In this document: positions 19,761 to 28,743 of the stretch, in pieces | Position numbering within the stretch: position 1 is the first letter of the stretch | Layout of the letters: the number at the start of each line of letters is the position of its first letter | From: Burkholderiaceae bacterium | GTDB taxonomy: Bacteria > Pseudomonadota > Gammaproteobacteria > Burkholderiales > Burkholderiaceae_C | Reading direction: 5' to 3' | Assembly: GCA_023150375.1 (NCBI GenBank) | Contig: JAKLLA010000004.1 | Location: forward strand, 1 to 64,000 | Length of the DNA: 64,000 nt | The notes under the pieces: generated by a model | The model's input: the letters and a program-made list of their open reading frames with translations, nothing else | Told to the model about the DNA's origin: nothing | Database searches by the model: none | Translations under genes and position numbers: made by a program

Positions 19761-20051
19761 TCAGCGGTCGTTGGCGACCCGGGCGCGGCGTGCCGCGGCC
19801 TGGGCGGCCTTGCGGCGATCCTTGCCGACGAAGGGCAGCGGCGCCTGGCGCCGGTCCTGCGTCTGCACCGCTTGCAGCGTCACCGTCGGCGCGACGGTCT
19901 GCAGCGGCGCGGCCCGGCGTTCACGCGGGGCGAAGTCGGCCTTCGGCAAGGCCCGCCACCAGCTGCGGCGCTGGCGCGGCAGCAGCGCGTCCAGCGCGGC
20001 GGCGAACAGGGCCAGGCCCAGGCAGGCGGCGGCGATCGTGAGCGGGTTCAT
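19761..20051 (-). CDS. Small single-helix membrane protein, hypothetical
   Basis: With the start at MNPLTIAAAC (GAGGA 8 bases ahead), the protein is 96 residues. One N-terminal membrane helix (about residues 3-22) is followed by a very basic cytoplasmic tail (QDRRQAPLPFVGKDRRKAAQAAARRARV). No family is recognised. A longer reading to 20165 adds only Arg/Pro-rich low-complexity sequence and is rejected. It is convergent with pfp. Confidence 0.5.
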   Translation of the reverse strand: MNPLTIAAACLGLALFAAALDALLPRQRRSWWRALPKADFAPRERRAAPLQTVAPTVTLQAVQTQDRRQAPLPFVGKDRRKAAQAAARRARVANDR

Positions 20052-20198
20052 GCGGCAGGGTCCTCGGGGTCGGTGCAGCAGGACCGCCCTCTGCGGACCC
20101 CTGCTGCCCGGCATATCGGCGGCCGCCCGCCGGACTCGAGGACCGTGGCGGCCTTCACCCCGCATTCGCGGGGGAGGCCGGTGCCGCCTGGCCGGACT

Positions 20199-23100
20199 TC
20201 AGCGCGGCCGCCGCCGCCGCGTGGTCCGGGCCGGCGCGGCGGGGGGCGCGTCGGCCGGCGGGCTGAGCGGGGATGGTTCGGCGGCGGATCCGGCCGCCGC
20301 TGTCGCTGCAGCAGGCACGCCGGAGGTGGCGTCCGAGGCGGCCGCGGGAGCCGCCGCGGCCGCAGCCGGCGGACGGGCGGGCCGCTTCGGTCGCCCGGGG
20401 TGCAGGTCGTCGGCCAGGCGCTGCAGGCGCTCGGCGCAGCGGCGTCGGGCGTCGGCCTCGTCGCCGGCCTCGCCCAGGGCCAGGGCGGACTGAAAACGCG
20501 CCAGCAGCTCCATCTGCGTGACCACCGAGTCGAGCTGCGAGGGCTTGAGCTGCAGCTGCCGGGTGGCCTCCTGGTAGCGCTGCTGCAGTGCCGCGAGGCT
20601 CGCGTCGCCCGCCGCTCCCTCGGCGCCGAGCCGGCCGTCGCAGAGCTGCTCGACCAGCTGGGCCTCGACGGGCATCAGCGCGGTCCAGGGGTCGGGCTTC
20701 TCCTGGTGCTGCACCGTGGCCAGCGCCCCGGCCATGCGGGCGAGCGCGGTCGCGTCCGTCGCGCAAAGGCGGCGCCGTTGCGCAGCGAGCAGGGCCTCGA
20801 GGGCCAGCCGGTTGAGCAGGGGGTAGGGCTGCGGCGTGCCGACCGCGCCGGCCTGTTCGTAGGCCCGGGCGCTGTCCTGCAGGGCCTGCTGCAGCTCGGC
20901 CTGGCGCGCCTGGCGCGCCGCCGGGTCCGGCCGGTCCCGCGCACCCGGTTCGGCGTCGGCCAGCAGCCGGCGCGCCAGGATGCCCGCCAGCCGCTTGTGG
21001 GCGCTGCCGATCAAGGCGTGGTATTCGACCCGATGGGGCGCGCTGCCGTCCGGGCCCGGCTCGTCGGGCAGCAGGGCGAACAGAGCCTGCAGGCGGGCAA
21101 GCGCGCGCCGCACCATGGCCTCGTCGTCGGTGGCTTCGCCGTGGCGGGCCTCCAGGTTGGCCAGCTGCTCCAGGTCGGTGAGCTGCACATCGCCGCTCGG
21201 GCTGCCGTCGGGCTGCGGCCGGTTCTGTCGCACGCGCAAGGCACGCCGGTAGGCCTCGGTGGCGCGCTGGAACTCGCGCAGGTCGCGCCAGGTCTCGGCC
21301 AGCGAGGTGAGCACGTCCGGCCGCTCCTGCCAGGTGGCGGGCCAGCTGTCCTGCAGCTGGCGCGCCAGGCGGTCGACCCGCTCGCGCCGCTCCCGCTCGA
21401 TCGACTGCGCACCGCGCGGGCGTTGCCGGCGCATCAGGTCGGCCCGGATGCGCGCCAGCGCGTCGAGCATTTCCTCCGGCGACACCGCCGCATCGGCACT
21501 GCCGGCCGCCCGACCGCCGCCCGGCGAGCCCAGGGCGCGCCAGCCCGGGTCGCCGTAGGCCTGGAAGGCGCCCCAGGTGATGTCCTGGCGGTCGCGCCGC
21601 CACACCGCCTCGCGTGCGGCGAAGACCGCATCGCCGAAGGGGCGGCCTTCCTGCAGCAGGCTGCGGTAGAAGGTCTCGCCGAAGGCCTGGGCGCCCTGGT
21701 CGTTCACCGCCCAGCCGGCCACCACCACGCAGCGCACGCCGATGTCGATCAGCTCCTGCGCGATGCTGGCGGCCAGCAGGTTGCCCTCGCGACCGTGGTC
21801 CACATCGGCCTCGCCCGCGTCCGGGTCGGTACGGCCGAGGTGGCAGCAGTTCAGGAAGACCAGTTCGGGCACCGACTCCATCGCCCGGATCTCCGCGGCC
21901 GTGATCAGCAGGCCGTCGGAGAGCAGCACGCCGCTGCGTCGGCTGCCGTCGGCGTGGCGCAGGCCGTACTCGCCGTGCGCCGAGATGTGCAGCAGGCGCC
22001 AGGGCCGGCGGTACAGCGCGGCCAGCACATCGGCGGCGCGCTGCTCCGGGCCGACCACGGCGGTGACCTCATGCTGGCAGGCGCGCAGCAGGCTGGCGAT
22101 CTGCTGCGCCTCGGCCTCGGCGCCCGGCAGGTCGGGCGGCGTGGGGCGCGGCTGGCCGTCGGCGCGCGGGAAGGCCGCCCCGAAACCCTCCAGCGAGGGG
22201 TTGCCCACCACCAGCGCGCTCAGCCCCACGCTGGGCCGCAGCGCGCGCCGGTACTGTGCGGTGACGAACTGCCGCACCATGGCCGTACGCAGCGCCAGCG
22301 GCTTGGGGTCGCGCCGGCCGGCCTCGTCGGCCAGCATCAGCTCCCAGGGCAGGTTGGCGGTGCGGGCATCGACCACCATCACCACCTGGTCGAGCTGGCG
22401 CGCGGCCTCCTTCAGGTCGTGCGGCACCATCAGCTGGAAGAGCATGCGGCCGAAGTCGTCGCGCCAGACCGGCTGGCGGATCTGCTGGCGCACCAGCGTT
22501 TCGATCAGGCCGGGCTGGCGCTGCTGCATCAGCGATTCGGCGCGGGCACGCTGGCCCATGTAGAGGAAGTGCAGCTGGGTCGGCAGACCGCGCAGCGGCC
22601 CCGACTCGACCGGGCTGGCCACGCTGCGACCGGCTGGGCACAGGCGTGTCACTGTGGCCTGGCAAGGCAGCCGCGCCTCGCCCGACCCAGACGTGTCTGC
22701 CGGCAGTTCGACACCGGACGGTGTGCCGGCGCGCATCGGGGCGGCGGTGACCATCAGGCGCGGCCAGTAGGCGTTGCCGTTGCCCGCGTCGTAGAGCCGG
22801 TAGCGGCTGCTGGGCTGGCGGTCCAGCTCGCGCGCCACGACCAGCTGCTGCGACAGCTCGGTGGCCTGCTGGGCCAGGCGCGGCTGCAGGTGGCGCAGGG
22901 CGTGGGCGGCGCTGATGGCGGTGTCGAGGTAGAGCTCGACGATGTCCAGCCGTTCGATGCGCAGGTCCAGCCCGGTGGTGTCCCGGAAGCGCTGGTTGGC
23001 CTCGAGAACGCCGCGCACCAGGGCCTCGACGGCGCTGGCCGGGGTCAGGTTCGCCGAGGAGTTGTAGCCCAGCAGCAGCGAGGCCAGTTCGAGCGCGCGC

Positions 23101-26100
23101 GGCTGGCGGCCCAGCACGTCGGCGGCCTGCATCAGGTAGCGCAGCGCCCCGCTGCGCACCGCGGCGGTGAGCTGCTCCGGCGTGAGCGGGCTGTCGTAGC
23201 GGCCCAGCCCGGTGACCACTGCGCCGGTCAGGCTGCCGCGCGCCTCCTCGGCGGCGTTCGGGCGGTGCACCACCGCGATCGCGCTGCCCAGCGGGCCCGG
23301 GTAGAAGTCCAGCCGGTAGCGCTCGGAGAGCTCGCCGTCGAGCAGCTCGCGGTCGATCAGCGACTGCGGGCCGGCGATCGGGTCCTGCTCGTAATGGCCC
23401 ACCAGCAGGGGCTGGTCGACGAAGCGCAGGTCCATCGCCCGCACCTGCACCGACAGGCGCCGGCGCGGGGTCGCCGCGGGCACCGGCCGGCGGTTCGGCG
23501 CACTGCCCAGCAGCCGCGCGCCCAGGCTGCGGGCGTCGACGAGTTCGGGCGGGCCGGCGTCGTAGTGGCGCGGCTGGTCGGCCTCGATGGCACGCACCGC
23601 CGGCGGCGTGGTGGCGAGCAGCTCGGTGCGGCCGAACTGCAGCAGCTCCTCGAGGGCGCGGAAATGCTCGGCCTCGGCGAGCAGGTCGCCGTGTTCGGCC
23701 GGCAGGTAGTACCAGGCGCCCAGTCCGCCGATGCGTCCGGAGGCCCAGGTCACCGTGCCGTCGCCGCGCGTGGTGGCCACCAGCTTGATGCGGCCGTCGG
23801 TCACGCGCAGGCCGCAGGGCGTGCTGCGGGCCACCCCGGCGACGTAGACGCTGGCCGCTGCGTAGGCCGCCGGCAGGCTGGGCCGGGCCTCGCCGTCGGC
23901 GCGCCAGAGCCAGCTGGCCTGGTCGAGCACCTCCTGGCCGGGCCGGCCCACGCGGCCGTCGCCGAACCACAGGTCGGTGACCTGGCCGGCCAGCTGCCGC
24001 CAGGTCTCGGCGCGGTCGAAGGCCCAGGTGCCGCCGCCGTCGTCCTGCCCCTGGAACTCGTCGACGAAGCCGCGCTTGGGCAGCAGCTGCAGCGGGCCGC
24101 GGAAGCCGGCCACCAGGTCGAGCACCTGCTGCATGTCGTGCCGCAGGTCCAGCCGCACCAGCATGCGCAGCGTGTCACCCTTGCCGATCAGGTTGGCGAC
24201 CATCGAGTAGGCGCCCTGGTTGGGCGTGCCGCACTGCACCAGGCGGGCGCCGTCGCGGGCCATCAGCCGGTCCATCAGCGCGCGGTGCCGGTGGATGCAG
24301 GCGCGCACCACCAGCCCGCCCATGCTGTGCGCCAGCAGCCGCAGCGGCTGCGCGGTCTGCGCCAGCAGGGGCTCGAGGAAGGCCGCCAGCCGGTCGGCCA
24401 GCACGTCCAGCGGCTGGCGCCAGTCGTAGGGGAAGCGCTCGACCCGGTGCGTGCGCGACAGGTGCTCGCACAGGGCGCCGTAGGACATGCCGAAGAGCTC
24501 CTCGGCCTCGATCGGGTCGGGCCGGTCCCAGCCGATCTTGGCCAGCCCGCCGCGTGCCAGGTCGAGCGGATCGAGCCAGACGCGGTCGCGTGACGCCCGG
24601 GTCGGCGGGCCGCGGCGCACGCACAGGTGCGAGCCCATGACGCCGGGCAGCAGCACCACGATCGGGCGATCCGCCCCTTCGCCGCTGCGCGTGGTGGCCG
24701 CCTGCAGCGCGGCCTCGAAGTCCTCGGGCGCGGGCAGCGGCTGGAAGTCGGCGACGCTGCCCGGGTCGTCGGTCAGCAGCCAGTCGCCCAGGGCGTCGCG
24801 GGTGTCGGCCTGGGTGAAGTAGCGGAAATGCGAGACCTCGCCGCCGCGCGCCAGGCAGACCCGCGCGCCGGCCGAAGGGGCCACGCCGGCGAGCATGGCC
24901 CGCGTGTCCACCACCAGGTCGTGGTCGACACGGTCGAAGATCAGGTGGTCGGTGAGCAGCACCGCCAGGCGCTGCAGCAGGCCGGCGGCCTGGATGTCGC
25001 CGGCGATCACCGCCATCTGCAGCCCGGGGCGCACCGGCGCGTCGCGCAGCAGGTCGGCCAGCGGCCCGTCGGGCAGCATGGCCTCCAGGCCGGGCACCAG
25101 GTGGGGGTTGGTGCGGTGGCGCACCAGCTCGACGACGACGCGCTTGAAGGCCTCGTAGTAGGGGCTGCCGAACAGCCCCGGCACCCGACCGAGCAGGTTC
25201 AGCAGGGTGGACAGGAAGACGTCGATCTGCCCGCCGGCCAGCCGGGTACCGGCAGCCGGGCAGGCCACGCGCACATAGCGCTGCACCACGATGCCCTTGT
25301 GGCGCAGCGTGTCGAGCAGGCGGTGCAGCAGCTCGCGCTGCGCGGCATGGGCCTCGGCCAGCTCGGCCTGCACGCGGCGGGTCTCCCGGGCGTCGGCCTC
25401 GCCCAGGCCGGGCAGGCGCTGGCGATAGCGCTCGATGCGTTCGCGCGCGGCCTCGTCCAGGCAGAGCAGGTCGCCCACCAGTCCGCCGCGCGAGTGCGAG
25501 ACGAGCTGCACCTGCGCGCCGGCGGGCAGGCAGTCGAGCAGGGCCAGGGCGTTCTCGATCGGGCTTTCCGACAGGCTGCGGTGCTCGAAACCGTAGATGC
25601 CGCCCGGAAAGCGCTGCTCGAGCGCCGACCACCAGCCCCGGCCGGCGTGGCGCAGCTCGCCGAAGCTGCCCAGCGTGTGCGAGGCGGTGCCGTGCAGGAA
25701 GATCAGCAGCGGGTGCCGCTGCGGATCGGCCGCGATGCGGGGGTCGAGCCGCGCCAGCGGGGCGCCTTCCAGCCCTTCGCCGCCGTGCCAGGCGTACAGC
25801 CCGCAGCCCAGCGGCAGGCGCTTCTCGATGGCCCACATCAGCGCACGCGCGCCCAGCCGGCTGGCGCCCAGCGCCGCGCGGTCGACCAGGCGCGCACCGA
25901 GCAGCTCGCAGGCCTCCTGGACGATCCCGTCGGGCGCGCTGCCCACGGCGAAGCCGTAGACGCGGCGCACGAGCCCTCCCACCGCATCGCCCAGGGCGCT
26001 GCGGCTGGCCGCGTCGTCGGCGCGCAGGCCCTCGAAATGGATCGCGCCGTCGGCGCCGAGCAGGTCGGGGCGGGCCCGGCGCAGCGCGGCCTGCAGGCCG

Positions 26101-26360
26101 TCGGCCCGGGTGAGCAGCACATCGCCGTCCTCCAGTTCGAGCAGCAGCAGCTCGTCGTCCTGCGCGTCGCGCCGCTGCGCACTCGGCCCGGCGGCGCTGC
26201 GGGCCGCGTCGCCCACCTCCCAGGCCCAGCGGGGCTGCAGCAGGTCCGGCGGCAGGAAGGCCGAGCCGGCGGACTCGCCCGATCGGGTGGCCGAGGCGAA
26301 GAGATCCGGCAGGCGGGCCTGGGGAATCTCCTGGCCCGCCAGGTGCAGGGCAATGCTCAT
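20199..26360 (-). CDS. Dual alpha/beta-hydrolase-CHAT protease fusion, 2,053 residues
   Basis: A perfect AGGAGG precedes the ATG by 6 bases. Domains: an alpha/beta-hydrolase at about 215-300 (LIFLHG; nucleophile motif SHSRGG, Ser290); a second, LCAT/lipase-like hydrolase at about 565-730 (VVLLPGVMGSHL; AHSMGG, Ser679); a beta-rich domain near 968-1100 (LLVGHYEQDPI..YPGPLG) that often precedes CHAT; and a CHAT peptidase at about 1260-1580 with His1462 (HISAHGEYG) and Cys1506 (FLNCCHLG), a complete clan CD dyad. The C-terminal 450 residues are helical and TPR-like, with a basic tail. There is no signal peptide, so it is probably cytoplasmic. The caspase-like gene lies 83 bases upstream on the same strand. 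Substrate and trigger are unknown; lipid attack gated by proteolysis is only a hypothesis. Confidence 0.88.
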   Translation of the reverse strand: MSIALHLAGQEIPQARLPDLFASATRSGESAGSAFLPPDLLQPRWAWEVGDAARSAAGPSAQRRDAQDDELLLLELEDGDVLLTRADGLQAALRRARPDLLGADGAIHFEGLRADDAASRSALGDAVGGLVRRVYGFAVGSAPDGIVQEACELLGARLVDRAALGASRLGARALMWAIEKRLPLGCGLYAWHGGEGLEGAPLARLDPRIAADPQRHPLLIFLHGTASHTLGSFGELRHAGRGWWSALEQRFPGGIYGFEHRSLSESPIENALALLDCLPAGAQVQLVSHSRGGLVGDLLCLDEAARERIERYRQRLPGLGEADARETRRVQAELAEAHAAQRELLHRLLDTLRHKGIVVQRYVRVACPAAGTRLAGGQIDVFLSTLLNLLGRVPGLFGSPYYEAFKRVVVELVRHRTNPHLVPGLEAMLPDGPLADLLRDAPVRPGLQMAVIAGDIQAAGLLQRLAVLLTDHLIFDRVDHDLVVDTRAMLAGVAPSAGARVCLARGGEVSHFRYFTQADTRDALGDWLLTDDPGSVADFQPLPAPEDFEAALQAATTRSGEGADRPIVVLLPGVMGSHLCVRRGPPTRASRDRVWLDPLDLARGGLAKIGWDRPDPIEAEELFGMSYGALCEHLSRTHRVERFPYDWRQPLDVLADRLAAFLEPLLAQTAQPLRLLAHSMGGLVVRACIHRHRALMDRLMARDGARLVQCGTPNQGAYSMVANLIGKGDTLRMLVRLDLRHDMQQVLDLVAGFRGPLQLLPKRGFVDEFQGQDDGGGTWAFDRAETWRQLAGQVTDLWFGDGRVGRPGQEVLDQASWLWRADGEARPSLPAAYAAASVYVAGVARSTPCGLRVTDGRIKLVATTRGDGTVTWASGRIGGLGAWYYLPAEHGDLLAEAEHFRALEELLQFGRTELLATTPPAVRAIEADQPRHYDAGPPELVDARSLGARLLGSAPNRRPVPAATPRRRLSVQVRAMDLRFVDQPLLVGHYEQDPIAGPQSLIDRELLDGELSERYRLDFYPGPLGSAIAVVHRPNAAEEARGSLTGAVVTGLGRYDSPLTPEQLTAAVRSGALRYLMQAADVLGRQPRALELASLLLGYNSSANLTPASAVEALVRGVLEANQRFRDTTGLDLRIERLDIVELYLDTAISAAHALRHLQPRLAQQATELSQQLVVARELDRQPSSRYRLYDAGNGNAYWPRLMVTAAPMRAGTPSGVELPADTSGSGEARLPCQATVTRLCPAGRSVASPVESGPLRGLPTQLHFLYMGQRARAESLMQQRQPGLIETLVRQQIRQPVWRDDFGRMLFQLMVPHDLKEAARQLDQVVMVVDARTANLPWELMLADEAGRRDPKPLALRTAMVRQFVTAQYRRALRPSVGLSALVVGNPSLEGFGAAFPRADGQPRPTPPDLPGAEAEAQQIASLLRACQHEVTAVVGPEQRAADVLAALYRRPWRLLHISAHGEYGLRHADGSRRSGVLLSDGLLITAAEIRAMESVPELVFLNCCHLGRTDPDAGEADVDHGREGNLLAASIAQELIDIGVRCVVVAGWAVNDQGAQAFGETFYRSLLQEGRPFGDAVFAAREAVWRRDRQDITWGAFQAYGDPGWRALGSPGGGRAAGSADAAVSPEEMLDALARIRADLMRRQRPRGAQSIERERRERVDRLARQLQDSWPATWQERPDVLTSLAETWRDLREFQRATEAYRRALRVRQNRPQPDGSPSGDVQLTDLEQLANLEARHGEATDDEAMVRRALARLQALFALLPDEPGPDGSAPHRVEYHALIGSAHKRLAGILARRLLADAEPGARDRPDPAARQARQAELQQALQDSARAYEQAGAVGTPQPYPLLNRLALEALLAAQRRRLCATDATALARMAGALATVQHQEKPDPWTALMPVEAQLVEQLCDGRLGAEGAAGDASLAALQQRYQEATRQLQLKPSQLDSVVTQMELLARFQSALALGEAGDEADARRRCAERLQRLADDLHPGRPKRPARPPAAAAAAPAAASDATSGVPAAATAAAGSAAEPSPLSPPADAPPAAPARTTRRRRPR

Positions 26361-26443
26361 CGGTCACCTCCTGGCCCGGCGGGCCGCTGGGTTCGGCGCG
26401 CGGCGCGGCCCGGCCCGCCGACAGGCCGGCGCCTCCTGATCGA

Positions 26444-27289
26444 TCAGGTGAAGATGCGTCGGCCGCGCGCGGTCTTGCTGCCGACGATCTGCGGCGTCTG
26501 CGGGTAGCTCGGCGACGGCAGGTAGCGCTGGGTCAGCTCGCGGTGCCAGTCGGCATAGGTGGCGCTGGCCGGCAGCTCCTTCAGCACCTTCAGCGCGAAG
26601 TAGGTGAAGGCGCCGTTGGGCCGGCCGCGAAAGCGCGCGTCGTAGCTGAAGAAGTTCGGCCCTTCCTGGCAGCCGGCCAGCAGCAGGTCGCCCGAGGCCT
26701 TCAGCAGCACCGAGTGGAAGGCCGAGGCGCCGCTCACCCCGGGCAGCACCGCATACGGACGGCCGCTGGCCTGACGCGGCAGGCGATCGGCCGGCAGCCA
26801 GTTGCCCATCGGCAGGAAGCGCGGGCGCACCGGGCTGGTCTCGTCCTCCTCGGCCGAAGTCGCCGCGCGCGAGACGGTGCCCGAGTGGCAGCTGTCGGCG
26901 ATGAACACCAGCTTCACGCCGGCGCGCCGGGTGGAGAACAGCGCGTGCAGCTCGTCGTCGCTCAGGGTATGGCCGGCGGTGACGATGTCGTGCGGGCACA
27001 GGCCCTCGTCGAGCCCGTCGGCCTCGTCGCCGTTCTCGTCGGGCTCGTAGCTGCCGTGGCCGGAGAAGGTGATCACGACGGTGTCGCCGCGGCGGGCCGC
27101 TGCGATCACCCGCCGCATCGCCTCCACCATGCCGGCCTTGCTGGCCTGGGCGTCCAGCAGCGTGGTGACGGCATAGTCGCGCGCGGCCAGCGCCGCCGCC
27201 CAGTCCTGCGCGTCGTTGACGCAGCCGGCCAGGTCCATGTCGGTACCGGGGTAGTCGTTGATGCCGATGCACAGGGCAAGTCGGGCCAT
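26444..27289 (-). CDS. Caspase-family (peptidase C14) protein
   Basis: The 281-residue protein has AGGAGG 6 bases before the ATG. It is a bare metacaspase-like catalytic unit: RLALCIGINDYPGTDMDLAGCVNDAQDW, catalytic His78 in TFSGHGS and Cys134 in ADSCHSG, with the acidic stretch DENGDEADGLDE between them. Such enzymes usually cut after Arg or Lys. There is no signal peptide, so it is probably cytoplasmic. It is the first gene of an apparent operon with the hydrolase-CHAT protein, so one may process or regulate the other; that is inference. Confidence 0.92.
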   Translation of the reverse strand: MARLALCIGINDYPGTDMDLAGCVNDAQDWAAALAARDYAVTTLLDAQASKAGMVEAMRRVIAAARRGDTVVITFSGHGSYEPDENGDEADGLDEGLCPHDIVTAGHTLSDDELHALFSTRRAGVKLVFIADSCHSGTVSRAATSAEEDETSPVRPRFLPMGNWLPADRLPRQASGRPYAVLPGVSGASAFHSVLLKASGDLLLAGCQEGPNFFSYDARFRGRPNGAFTYFALKVLKELPASATYADWHRELTQRYLPSPSYPQTPQIVGSKTARGRRIFT

Positions 27290-27606
27290 CGCAGTCCTCC
27301 TGGAGCGTCGATCCGGGTCCTGCCGCCCGGTGGCCGGGCCAGTGTAGGAGTCGGGGGCGCGCCCTCACAAGCCAGCCGCCCGGGATGCGGGGGCTGTGGT
27401 TGACGGGGGCTTACCTTCGTCACGTTTGGTAGCGTATCGCGACCTGCCTGCCCAGGTCACGCCGGAACGGCGCCCGGTCGGTGGTTCCCGATCGGGCGAC
27501 TTCGGTGAATCCGCCCGGCCAGCGGGCCGTCCGCGATCGCCCGGCCGCGGAGAGGGCGTGGGGCGCGGGTAAGCTGTCCGCCTCGTCCCACCCTGCGACC
27601 GCCCGG
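27290..27606. other. Divergent intergenic region between the caspase and rhomboid genes
   Basis: These 317 bases separate the caspase (minus) and rhomboid (plus) genes and should hold both promoters. I see a 27-bp element at 27411-27437 that recurs near 31269, and no convincing small gene. A TTGACG at 27400-27405 has no well-spaced -10 partner. Confidence 0.6.
27411..27437 (-). promoter_or_regulatory. Shared 27-bp element, copy 1 (upstream of caspase/CHAT)
   Basis: It starts TTACC and contains CGTCACGTTTGGTAGCG. It is identical at 22 of 27 positions to 31269-31295, which lies upstream of another minus-strand gene. It sits about 120 bases before the caspase start. Function is inferred only from recurrence in two intergenic regions. 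Confidence 0.45.
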
Positions 27607-28725
27607 ATGTCCGACACGCCCCTGCCGCCCTCGCTGCATGCCCAGCTGCGCCAGCGGGTGCCCAGGCTGCGCCTGACGCCGCTGCTGATCGGGGTCAACG
27701 TGCTGGTCTTCGTGGTGATGCTCACCCAGGGGGCCGGCCTCTGGCATTCGCCCAACCATGTGCAGCTGGCCTGGGGGGCGAACTTCGGCCCGGCCACCCA
27801 GGACGGCCAGTGGTGGCGCCTGGCCAGCGCGATGTTCCTGCATTTCGGCGTGCTGCACCTGCTGCTCAACATGTGGGCCCTGTGGGACAGCGGCCAGATC
27901 GTCGAGCGGCTGTTCGGCCCGCTGCGCTTCGCTGCGATCTACCTGCTCGGCGGCGTGGCGGGCAACCTGCTGTCGCTGGTGGTGCAGCAGGGCAAGGCGG
28001 TGTCGGGCGGCGCCTCCGGGGCGATCTTCGCCGTGTTCGGCGCGCTGCTGGTCGGGCTCTGGCGCGAGCGGGAGGATCTGCAGCCCAGCGAATTCCGCTG
28101 GCTGTTCTGGGGGGCGGCAGGCTTCGCCGCCCTGTCCATCGCCGCAGGCCTGTTCGTCGACGGCATCGACAACGCGGCGCATGTCGGCGGCTTCGTCGCA
28201 GGTGGGCTGGCCGCTGCGGTGCTGGCTCAGGCGCTGCAGCGGCGCCGGGTGTCGTCCGCACCGGTGCGTGTGGGCGCGGCGCTGCTGCTTGTCGGGTCGA
28301 CCGTGCTGCTGCTGCGCCTGATTCCGCCGCCGGCCTATCTCTGGCACGAGGAGTTGCAGCTGCGCCAGGAGATCAGCGCGTTCCTGAAGGAGGAGGCCCG
28401 CATCGGCGAGGCCTGGCGAGACATCGTGCAGGACGGCCAGCACGGGGGGGCCTCCTTCGACGAGCTGGCCGGGCGCATCGAGACGGCCATCGGCGACCGC
28501 TACGCGGCCAGCTTCGAGCAGCTGTCGCAGGCACCGGACGATCCGGCGCTGCCGTCGGCCGCCAGCCTGAATGCGCTGCGGCACTACGTCCAGCAGCGCC
28601 GTGATGCCTCGCGCCAGCTGGCCGAGCGGCTGCGCGCACCCGGCCAGGAGGTCGACCGCTTCGGCCCGGCATCGGCGCGACCGCCGGGCGCACCCGGACC
28701 GCGCGCCTCGACGGCCTCGCCGTGA
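27607..28725 (+). CDS. Rhomboid-family intramembrane serine protease
   Basis: This 372-residue membrane protein has the rhomboid fold: HFGVLHLLLNMWALW (family motif around TM2), GGASGAIFAVFGALLVG with the catalytic Ser in GASG, and AAHVGGFVAGG with the catalytic His. About six core membrane segments are visible, plus one more near residues 222-240. A C-terminal soluble tail of about 130 residues is helical and ends in Pro/Ala-rich sequence. It should cleave membrane proteins within the bilayer; the substrate is unknown. Confidence 0.92.
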   Translation: MSDTPLPPSLHAQLRQRVPRLRLTPLLIGVNVLVFVVMLTQGAGLWHSPNHVQLAWGANFGPATQDGQWWRLASAMFLHFGVLHLLLNMWALWDSGQIVERLFGPLRFAAIYLLGGVAGNLLSLVVQQGKAVSGGASGAIFAVFGALLVGLWREREDLQPSEFRWLFWGAAGFAALSIAAGLFVDGIDNAAHVGGFVAGGLAAAVLAQALQRRRVSSAPVRVGAALLLVGSTVLLLRLIPPPAYLWHEELQLRQEISAFLKEEARIGEAWRDIVQDGQHGGASFDELAGRIETAIGDRYAASFEQLSQAPDDPALPSAASLNALRHYVQQRRDASRQLAERLRAPGQEVDRFGPASARPPGAPGPRASTASP

Positions 28726-28743
28726 GGCCGGCCGGGTCCTGCC

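Noticed and set aside
19872-24593. Plus-strand frame of about 1,570 codons
   Set aside because: It is opposite the hydrolase-CHAT gene, which has domain evidence; the translation has no family sequence.
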